The notes beneath the pieces are model-generated. The model did no database searches and was not told where the DNA came from. It was given only the letters and a program-made list of their open reading frames with translations. A stretch of DNA of 64,000 nucleotides. It comes from Gemmatimonadaceae bacterium. Lineage in GTDB: Bacteria > Gemmatimonadota > Gemmatimonadetes > Gemmatimonadales > Gemmatimonadaceae. Of this stretch, positions 57,944-64,000 are shown in pieces. Location of the stretch: NCBI GenBank assembly GCA_025934775.1, contig JAICWO010000011.1, positions 62,001-126,000 on the forward strand, given 5' to 3'. A program made the translations under genes and the position numbers. Position 1 is the first letter of the stretch. Each line of letters starts with the position of its first letter.

Positions 57944-58807
57944 TCAGGGACAGCGCCGCACGATCGCGAGCGCGTCGCCAACGGTGCGCTCGCCGCCCTT
58001 GTCCGACGGATGATTCGCGATCCGCAGCGCGCCAGCCGAATCGGGATCCGCGACGACCATCGTCGTCGAGCCGCCGCCGTCGAGGTTGATCGCGTCCCGC
58101 GCGCCGAGGGCGAGCATCAGCTCGGCGGTTTCGCGAAGTGTCATACCAGCATTCTGATACTCGCGCCCATCGATCACCGCGAGAATCAGGCGTCTGCCGT
58201 CGCGCGAGATGCCCGCCGCGGTGCGCGGGTTGCGCGCGCGGAACGACGCCTGGCCAAACGTGTCCACCTCCGCGACGATCGCGCTGTCGCGCACGAGGAC
58301 TGGGCGGCCCCCGACGGCCTGGAGCGGACGAAACGGCCGCAGCGCGTTGTCGTCGAGCGCGAAGAAGCCGATGTGCGCCGCGCCGGTCGAGTCGAATGCG
58401 AGTACCGGCTGGCGAATCGGCGGCGTCCGCATGCTGCCGTCGACGACGAGCAGGTTGGTCGGCGAGCCGGTCTTGAGATTGAAGAAGTCTCCATTCACCC
58501 CGCCGAGCACCTTCTCGTGCTGCGCGAGCGCGGCGAGCATAGCCGTCGTCTTGAGCCGACGAAGCGTGCCGTCGGCGCTCGCCGCCGCTTCGGCGGCATT
58601 GCAGCGGTCGAGGTCGATAGAGAGGACGTTGATCCTCCACGGCCCGCGAGAGGAGCTGATGACGCGGTGTGTGACACCGTCGGCGATCAACTGCGCGCGG
58701 GTGCTGTCCACCGGGAACGGCATCGCGCCCACGGACGGGGCGGTGTGCACCGGCGGCCGCGCGCAAACGGCGAGCAGAATGGAGGCGGCGATCAGGCGAC
58801 GTGACAT
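57944..58807 (-). CDS. Phosphodiester glycosidase family protein (NAGPA-like), exported
   Basis: 287 aa. An N-terminal signal peptide (RRLIAASILLAVCA) may be a lipoprotein signal with its cysteine. Family blocks are KVLGGVNGDFFNLKTGSPTNLLV, ARNPRTAAGISRDGRRLILAV, LGARDAINLDGGGSTTMV and the GGERTVGDALAIV end. Relatives remove a capping sugar-phosphate or act on cell wall phosphodiesters. Start ATG 58807. It is divergent from nurA. Confidence 0.87.
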   Translation of the reverse strand: MSRRLIAASILLAVCARPPVHTAPSVGAMPFPVDSTRAQLIADGVTHRVISSSRGPWRINVLSIDLDRCNAAEAAASADGTLRRLKTTAMLAALAQHEKVLGGVNGDFFNLKTGSPTNLLVVDGSMRTPPIRQPVLAFDSTGAAHIGFFALDDNALRPFRPLQAVGGRPVLVRDSAIVAEVDTFGQASFRARNPRTAAGISRDGRRLILAVIDGREYQNAGMTLRETAELMLALGARDAINLDGGGSTTMVVADPDSAGALRIANHPSDKGGERTVGDALAIVRRCP

Positions 58808-58938
58808 GCGTTGCGTTTGGTGGAAAGTCGTGCCGAAGGCAATGGCGCGGCTCGCGGGCCGATCGCGCTCGACACGGACAAAGTGTGGTCGCTACGCTAA
58901 TTTTCCGCTACGGTGAATTCCCTTCGAGTCCGATCGCG

Positions 58939-59940
58939 ATGACTGCCGCGACGTCTGTGCAACCCGTCGTTTCGCCGCCGGCTCCGCGTTCCGTGGCGCG
59001 GATTCTCGCCGAGTTGTTTCCCGACTCGACCGCGGTGGAAGGGGAGCGCGCGCTCGAGTTATCGACGGCGGAGCCGACGCGCCAAATCAGCGCGACGATC
59101 ATCGAGGGACACGAGCTGCGTGCGCGCCGCGTGTTCGGGGACCCGGTCGTCGGGTTTGCCGCATTTCTCGACGGCACGCAGCACAGCATCGTGGAGATGT
59201 ACCGCGCAGGCGGTGTACCGATCGTCCGCGGGCGCGTGGGCGCCGTGATTCGTGATCGCCGCAACCAGCGTCTGTTCACCTGGCGTCATCTCGTCGAAGA
59301 CGCGCTGTACGTGCCGCGGGCTCGGATGCGGGAAGCGGATTGGGATCGTCTCGCGGCGAGCGGCATCACGCTCCGCGACACGACCGACGGCGATGTCGAC
59401 GCGTCCGAGCATCCGCTCGCGCTCCGTGACTCGGCGATCCACCGCGTGCAGAAGGATCGCGAGCGGATCGAGCAGCAACTCGCGGAGGACTGGTGCGGCC
59501 GCGAGAATCGGCCATTGTTGATCGACGGCGGCATCAGCGGCGCGGAGCAGGTCGCGCGCTCGGGATGCGCCGTCGGCGTGATCAAGAGTCATCGCACGCT
59601 CTACGCGCGCGGCGACGCGCTGAGCGTCGTGCTCGCGCTCGGCCGCGCGGAGCGCTCGAGCGTGTTCGTCGTGACCTCGCCGAAGCGCACGAGCGTGGCG
59701 AGCTGGTACCTCCGCATTCGCGACGGACGCGGCCGCGAGCCCATGTGGGGACTGGCGCGGGTCGAGGTCGCCGCGCCGACCGCGGACCGCGAGCAGGACA
59801 TCGGCACGCGCGCCGACGAAGTCTCGCGCTGGATTCTCGCCGAAGCATCGCCGGTCTCGCTGCCGGACGGCCGGTGGGACAAGATGGTGTACGGGGTGAG
59901 GGATTGTGAGGAGTTCTTGAGGGCGATAATGGGAACGTGA
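58939..59940 (+). CDS. nurA: NurA-domain nuclease
   Basis: 333 aa. NurA blocks are VVGFAAFLDGTQHSIVEMY (first DG acidic motif), RPLLIDGGISG (second), and GCAVGVIKSHRTLYA, the NurA lysine loop; the end DGRWDKMVYGVRDCEEFLR follows. In archaea NurA is a 5'-3' nuclease bound to the HerA hexamer. Here herA is the next plus-strand gene, separated only by the palindrome-bounded S23 element. The start ATG 58939 fits the family; the longer frame from 58801 crosses the divergent promoter. Confidence 0.78.
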   Translation: MTAATSVQPVVSPPAPRSVARILAELFPDSTAVEGERALELSTAEPTRQISATIIEGHELRARRVFGDPVVGFAAFLDGTQHSIVEMYRAGGVPIVRGRVGAVIRDRRNQRLFTWRHLVEDALYVPRARMREADWDRLAASGITLRDTTDGDVDASEHPLALRDSAIHRVQKDRERIEQQLAEDWCGRENRPLLIDGGISGAEQVARSGCAVGVIKSHRTLYARGDALSVVLALGRAERSSVFVVTSPKRTSVASWYLRIRDGRGREPMWGLARVEVAAPTADREQDIGTRADEVSRWILAEASPVSLPDGRWDKMVYGVRDCEEFLRAIMGT

Positions 59941-60450
59941 GAGTCGATGATGGAGAGTGGAGTGTGGAGATGAGGCGCTCGTCAATCGTGCTGTGCGCGA
60001 ACGGAGCGGATGAGCGCGGAGAGTCGGGCCGCCAGTTCGGCGACCAGTGTTCGAGCCTCATCCAACTCGGCGCCGCGGTGTATCCCGAGGACGCGAATGA
60101 GCACCAAGTGTGTGTCTAGTTCCATAAGGGATCCGCGTGCCACCGACAAAAAACGTGCAAACTCCCGTCTTCGCTGTCTGCCGTGACCTTCCGCAATGTT
60201 TGCCGCGACGGACGTTGCTGCTCTGCAGATCTGTGAACGCAGGCCGAATCGTTCGGAGGCGGGCAACGATTCCGCGAGACGGTACACGACTCTGGCGAGT
60301 TCGATCGCACGACGCCATACAGTGAGGCGCGTATAGTTTGGGCGCGGCACGCCTCCAAATTGAACTGGATCGCACTTGGATAATCATCATTCGATTTCAA
60401 GCATGACCGCCACACCTCTCCACTCTCCACTCTCGACGCTCGACTCTCGC
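59937..60450. mobile_element. Palindrome-bounded S23 four-helix-bundle element (copy G)
   Basis: The left arm 59937-59975 and the reverse complement of the right arm 60412-60450 agree at about 29 of 39 ungapped positions; both read G.GAGAGTCGA, then GAGAGTGGAG.GTGGAGA. Between the arms lies one complete gene, S23, on the minus strand, ending seven bases from the left arm. The left arm begins at the nurA stop codon and the right arm covers the first codons of herA. No target-site duplication or transposase is seen, so mobility is inferred from the repeat family, not shown. Confidence 0.6.
59982..60350 (-). CDS. Four-helix-bundle protein of the S23/23S-rRNA IVS family
   Basis: 122 aa. The YTRLTVWRRAIELARVVYRL start, the core ERFGLRSQICRAATSVAANIAEG (residues 33-55) and FLSVARGSLMELDTHLVL (67-84) are the family hallmarks. 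Relatives are coded inside inserts in 23S rRNA genes, and the Avd accessory protein of diversity-generating retroelements shares the fold; activity is undefined. This copy is not inside an rRNA gene. The start GTG 60350 is the only permitted one before an upstream TGA, but the GGAGG just before it is only one base away, an odd spacing. Both neighbours run opposite to it. Confidence 0.93.
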   Translation of the reverse strand: MPRPNYTRLTVWRRAIELARVVYRLAESLPASERFGLRSQICRAATSVAANIAEGHGRQRRREFARFLSVARGSLMELDTHLVLIRVLGIHRGAELDEARTLVAELAARLSALIRSVRAQHD

Positions 60451-62391
60451 CCTCTCGGCCGCATCGTCGCCACCGAGCGCAAGCCGAACACGCCCCACGA
60501 ATTCCATTTCTGGACCGCGCTCGATTCGCCGGTCGGCATCGGAACGGTCGTCCGCGTGGAAGGTGCGCAGGCGGTCAACGGGCAGATTCCGCGAGTCTAC
60601 GGAATCGTTGTTGAGGGTTTCGGCTATACAGATCTCCAAACACCGCTCCACGACCTGCTCGGCCACGACGGCACGCCGGCGAGCGCGTCGTTGGCGCCGA
60701 CGCAGCGCACCGAGATCCGGCTCTACAGCGCCGCCGTGCAGCGGCAGCTTCCCGAGGAGCCGCTCCAGCCCGTGCCGATGGGCCAGGTCTATCTCGCCGA
60801 CGACAACGACGTCGCCGTCGCCCTGCGCATGGACGGGTATCTGAAGGAAGGCTCACGCACCGGCATTCCCGTCGGCGTGTACCGCGCCGGCGGCACCGAT
60901 GCGGCGATCTACCTCGACGCCGACTTCCTCCTCGGGCCCGAAGCGGCGCATCTGAACATCACCGGTGTATCCGGGCTCGCGACCAAGACGAGCGCGATCG
61001 AGTGGATCATGGGGTCCATCTTCGCGCACTTCCCGCCGCAGAAGGGCTCCGTGGCCGCGGTGTGCTTCAACGTCAAAGGCCCCGACCTGTGTTTCATCGA
61101 CCAGCCGGGCGACATCGATGATGCGGATCGTCTGCTCTACGAGAAGTGCGGCGTCCCCGCGACGCCGTTCGAGCACGTCCAGTATTTCGCGCCGTACAAG
61201 TCCGACGGCTTCTCGCTCAACACGCTTCGATCGAACGACGCGCTGCTGCACAACGTCTCCGCGCTCACGTGGGGGCTTCGCGAGGTGCTGCAGTACGCCG
61301 AGGTGCTGCTGAACAAGGATGACGTGGACGCCAAGGCGGACGCGCTCATCGACTTCATTCGCGAGCGCGTGGTCGATCGCGATTTCAGCGATGCCATCCT
61401 CGGGAGCAAGCACTACACGGTGAAGTCGTTCGCTGATCTCGAGGAGTGGTTCCGCGATCTGTTGTCGGCGCTCGAGGGGAAGAACAACGAGGGCTGGCGT
61501 ACGCACCACATCGCGACGATTCGCAAGGTGCGCAACCGGCTCTCGAACATCTCCACGCGCTGCGCGGGGCTCGTGACCGACGCGGGCACCGTGAGCGACC
61601 TGCCGTTCGGGAGCTTTCAGGATCGCACGGTGTATGTCATCGACGTCGCCTCGCTCGAGGAGGACGCGCAGGATTTGATCTTCGCGCGCGTCGTCACGAA
61701 GCTTCGCGAGCACCTCGAAAAGCGCGACCTCGGCGTGAACCACGTGATCGTGTTCGTCGACGAGCTGAACAAGTATGCGCCCAGCGATGGCCGGGAAACC
61801 TACGTTCGCAAAATGCTGCTCGACCTCGCCGAACGCGGCCGATACCTCGGGCTCGTGCTGTTCAGCGCACAGCAATTTCGATCGCAGGTCCATCGGCGCG
61901 TCGTCGGCAACTCGGGGACGGCGCTCTACGGCCGCATGGACGCCGACGAGCTCGCGACGCCGGGCTACGCGGTGCTGAGTCCGGCGGTGAAGACGAAGCT
62001 CGCGACGCTCGAGAAAGGCCAGCTCATGGTGCGGCACCCGCACTTCACGCAGCCCATCTTCGTCCGCTTCCCGCGTCCGGCGATCATGCGCGGACGCGAT
62101 GGCGCGGAGCGGTATCCGCAGGCGGCGGACGTGGAGCTCGAGGCCGCGGTGCTCCGCGGCCTGCGCACGCTCGATCCCTCCATCACCCTCGGCTGGGTGC
62201 AGGACGCGATCGGCCTCCGGGACGACGACGAAGTGCTTCGCGCGCGCAATGCCGCGCTTCGCGAACGCCCCGCCGACGTGAAGCGGTTCTTTCTCGCGCA
62301 GCTCAAGCCGGTCATCGCGCCGCAGACCGCCACGCGCGCCGCGGCCACCGCGCTCCGGCCCGCGCCGGCCGACGATCCGTACGGATTTTGA
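60403..62391 (+). CDS. herA: HerA-like DNA translocase/helicase ATPase
   Basis: 662 aa. An N-terminal HAS-barrel-like region (GRIVATERKPNTPHEFHFW) precedes the ATPase. The P-loop reads ITGVSGLATKTSAIEW at ~186-200, retaining Lys-Thr-Ser but with an unusual spacing, as in bacterial COG0433 proteins. Walker B is VIVFVDELNKYAP (~447). RGRYLGLVLFSAQQFRSQV is the sensor region. ATG 60403 is the sensible start; codons 4-16 are palindrome arm, and no start exists between them and the conserved domain. Partner nurA lies upstream; sbcD follows 866 bases later. Confidence 0.85.
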   Translation: MTATPLHSPLSTLDSRPLGRIVATERKPNTPHEFHFWTALDSPVGIGTVVRVEGAQAVNGQIPRVYGIVVEGFGYTDLQTPLHDLLGHDGTPASASLAPTQRTEIRLYSAAVQRQLPEEPLQPVPMGQVYLADDNDVAVALRMDGYLKEGSRTGIPVGVYRAGGTDAAIYLDADFLLGPEAAHLNITGVSGLATKTSAIEWIMGSIFAHFPPQKGSVAAVCFNVKGPDLCFIDQPGDIDDADRLLYEKCGVPATPFEHVQYFAPYKSDGFSLNTLRSNDALLHNVSALTWGLREVLQYAEVLLNKDDVDAKADALIDFIRERVVDRDFSDAILGSKHYTVKSFADLEEWFRDLLSALEGKNNEGWRTHHIATIRKVRNRLSNISTRCAGLVTDAGTVSDLPFGSFQDRTVYVIDVASLEEDAQDLIFARVVTKLREHLEKRDLGVNHVIVFVDELNKYAPSDGRETYVRKMLLDLAERGRYLGLVLFSAQQFRSQVHRRVVGNSGTALYGRMDADELATPGYAVLSPAVKTKLATLEKGQLMVRHPHFTQPIFVRFPRPAIMRGRDGAERYPQAADVELEAAVLRGLRTLDPSITLGWVQDAIGLRDDDEVLRARNAALRERPADVKRFFLAQLKPVIAPQTATRAAATALRPAPADDPYGF

Positions 62392-62399
62392 GCTGTTTC

Positions 62400-63233
62400 A
62401 TGCGGACGTCCGGCTGGCTGCGGCTCTGCACCGTGATGCTGCTCGTCGCGACCGCGGCAGGCGCGCAGACGATCACGCTCCAGATCAAGCCGCAGGTGGG
62501 TGACACGATTCGCATGCGCCTCGACCAGCAGAGCGAGATGAGCGGCGTGCGCCGAACGGAAAGCGGCGAGTCGAGCGCGCTCGTCGTGAACGGCATGAGC
62601 ATGTTCTCACGAGCGATCGTGGAAGGCGCATCCGGCGCCGGCACGAACGTGCTCGCCGTCACGGACTCCGTGCGCATGTCCACGTCCGACGATCGCTCGC
62701 GGCCGGCGGTGGTGCAGGCCGAACAGGCGCTCCGCGGCCAGCGCGTTCGGTTTCGGGTCTTTCCCGATGGAACGGTGGGCGTCGCCGGGGCCGGAGGTAC
62801 GTCGCCGGGTGACGTGGCGCAGGTCGTCTCGTTGATGCCGGCGGCTTTTCCGCGGGCGCCCATCAAGGTCGGCGAGAGCTGGATGCGCGACATGCCGCTC
62901 CCGGCGGGCAATCAGCTCGGTGCCCGAATCTCCGGCAAGCTGCACGTGACCTTTCGACTGGACTCGCTCACCCACTCCGGCGAGTGGGCGTTCGTGTCGA
63001 TGCGCGGCGAGATGGAGCCGGCCACGGGGCCCGGCGCGGCGGAGGAAGCGACGCTCGAGCGGGGCTACGTGAACGGCACGATGCTCGTGGACCGGAAGCG
63101 CGGCTGGCTCACGGAGTCCTGGTTCAACATCGTCGTCAACTCGACCGCCACGCCGCCGCCGTCGAGCGGCGTGCTCTCCATGCGGATGCAGATGCGCATC
63201 ACGCAGCACATGCACGCATTCGATCGGCGTTAG
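62400..63233 (+). CDS. Exported protein of unknown function
   Basis: 277 aa. Signal peptide RLCTVMLLVATAAGAQ. The mature part is beta-rich with paired Met-rich stretches (MRLDQQSEMSGVRR, VLSMRMQMRITQHMHAFDRR). GGTSPGDVAQVVSLMPAAFPRAPIKVGESW is a conserved-looking block shared with DUF6263-like secreted proteins, but the match is loose. Nine bases after herA and before sbcD, so it is probably co-transcribed, although it has no evident DNA repair role. Confidence 0.7.
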   Translation: MRTSGWLRLCTVMLLVATAAGAQTITLQIKPQVGDTIRMRLDQQSEMSGVRRTESGESSALVVNGMSMFSRAIVEGASGAGTNVLAVTDSVRMSTSDDRSRPAVVQAEQALRGQRVRFRVFPDGTVGVAGAGGTSPGDVAQVVSLMPAAFPRAPIKVGESWMRDMPLPAGNQLGARISGKLHVTFRLDSLTHSGEWAFVSMRGEMEPATGPGAAEEATLERGYVNGTMLVDRKRGWLTESWFNIVVNSTATPPPSSGVLSMRMQMRITQHMHAFDRR

Positions 63234-63257
63234 ATTACGGCGACGCACACTCGCCGC

Positions 63258-64000
63258 ATGCGCCTGGTCCATCTCTCAGATCTCCACCTCGGCTACCGGC
63301 AATATCAGCGGCTGACTCCCGGCGGCGTCAATCAGCGGGAGGCTGACGTCGCCGCGACGTTCCGCGCGACGATCGATCGCGTGATCGCGCTCGCGCCCGA
63401 CGCGATCGTGATCGCGGGCGACATCTTTCATACGGTGCGCCCGACGAATCAGGCGATCCTCCACGCCTTCATCCAATTCGGTCGACTCACGCGGTCGCTC
63501 CCGGACGCGGTGGTCGTGCTCGTCGCCGGCAACCACGATACCCCACGCTCGGCGGAAACTGGTGGCATTCTGCCGCTCTTTCGCCAACTCGGAATCCAGG
63601 TCGTCGATCGCGACGCGGAGCTCCTCACGTTCCCCGATCGCGATCTGTCGATCCTTGCCGTGCCCGACGTGCTGGGCATTCAGCGGCCGTCGCTCAAGCC
63701 GGCGGCGGGCGGCGGCGGGACGCGATACAACGTGTTGCTCCTTCATGGAGAAGTGCAGGGCATGCTTCCCGCGAGCGTCGCGGCCAGCGACCGCGCCGCG
63801 GTCGAGATCGCGCGCGAGGATCTGCACGCGAAAGAGTGGGACTACGTCGCGCTCGGCCACTATCACGTGTATCGCGAGATTGCGCCGAACGCGTACTACT
63901 CGGGCTCGATCGACTACACGAGCGCGAATACGTGGGGCGAGCTGTACGAGGAGCGCGTCGCCGGCGTGCCGGGCAAGGGCTTCGTCGAGCACGATCTCGA
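63258..64000 (+). CDS. sbcD: SbcD/Mre11-type DNA exonuclease, 3' end outside window
   Basis: The open frame from ATG 63258 runs off the right edge (at least 247 codons). Calcineurin-like nuclease motifs are in order: LSDLHLGY, IAGDIFH, VAGNHDTPRS, LLLHGEVQG and LGHYHVYREI. Mre11/SbcD trims DNA ends with the SbcC/Rad50 ATPase, which is expected just past the window. It is 25 bases after the exported unknown. HerA, NurA and Mre11 thus lie in one run. Confidence 0.95.
   Translation, partial: MRLVHLSDLHLGYRQYQRLTPGGVNQREADVAATFRATIDRVIALAPDAIVIAGDIFHTVRPTNQAILHAFIQFGRLTRSLPDAVVVLVAGNHDTPRSAETGGILPLFRQLGIQVVDRDAELLTFPDRDLSILAVPDVLGIQRPSLKPAAGGGGTRYNVLLLHGEVQGMLPASVAASDRAAVEIAREDLHAKEWDYVALGHYHVYREIAPNAYYSGSIDYTSANTWGELYEERVAGVPGKGFVEHDL

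Noticed and set aside
59982-60350. S23 gene as evidence for a 23S rRNA gene here
   Set aside because: Neighbouring bases are nurA and herA; no rRNA sequence was recognised.
59982-60350. S23 gene as the Avd part of a diversity-generating retroelement
   Set aside because: No reverse transcriptase, template or variable repeat was seen nearby.

Overview
The window is a 64 kb piece of a GC-rich bacterial chromosome. Dense housekeeping genes mix with secreted lipoproteins, an orphan TonB-plug protein, a DbpA-type RNA-binding protein and a HerA/NurA pair. I infer a Gemmatimonadota (Gemmatimonadaceae-like) organism from this mix. No rRNA or tRNA gene, 16S fragment, CRISPR array, prophage or classical transposase was seen.

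Layout. 1-500: 3' part of a LemA gene, then a strong terminator. 654-7762: minus-strand run dnaE > accA > PSP1/RicT-like > metG. 7830-9511: a HExxH aminopeptidase-like gene and a YCII gene. 9515-11635: UvrD/PcrA-type helicase. 12263-15016: a large Ig-like surface lipoprotein with its own promoter and terminator. 15179-23256: lipoate and pyruvate dehydrogenase block (lipA > pdhA > pdhB > aceF, then lpdA > lipB). 23426-31787: glycine oxidase, a conserved unknown, DUF3108, a glycosyltransferase, a PuuD-like hydrolase and a POTRA/BamA-like protein. 31862-39180: POT transporter and a complete dipeptide-type ABC transporter. 39256-43787: LipM-like octanoyltransferase, gcvP and gcvH. 43855-47704: coaE, folE, and a regulator, lipoprotein and TPR set. 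47869-52052: a four-gene minor-pilin operon. 52062-54388: tdk and a helicase-dead DEAD-box relative. 54484-58807: aminotransferase, methyltransferases and a phosphodiester glycosidase. 58939-64000: NurA, HerA, a secreted unknown and SbcD/Mre11 (cut by the window edge).

Themes. Lipoylation is covered twice: LipB and LipA sit with pyruvate dehydrogenase, and a LipM-type enzyme sits with the glycine cleavage genes whose H protein it could modify. DNA-end processing (NurA, HerA, Mre11) is arranged as in archaea.

The most unusual signal is a family of intergenic imperfect palindromes, at least nine in 64 kb. Each is built from short near-tandem words (GGAGAGT, GGTCCGTGGACC, GCGGAGG, GGCTATCG and so on) followed by their reverse complement. 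Several fill the gap between a stop codon and the next start or stop codon almost exactly. In one copy (59937-60450), between nurA and herA, the two arms are separated by a complete four-helix-bundle gene of the S23/23S-rRNA-intervening-sequence family. I propose that this may be the coding member of an otherwise non-coding repeat family.
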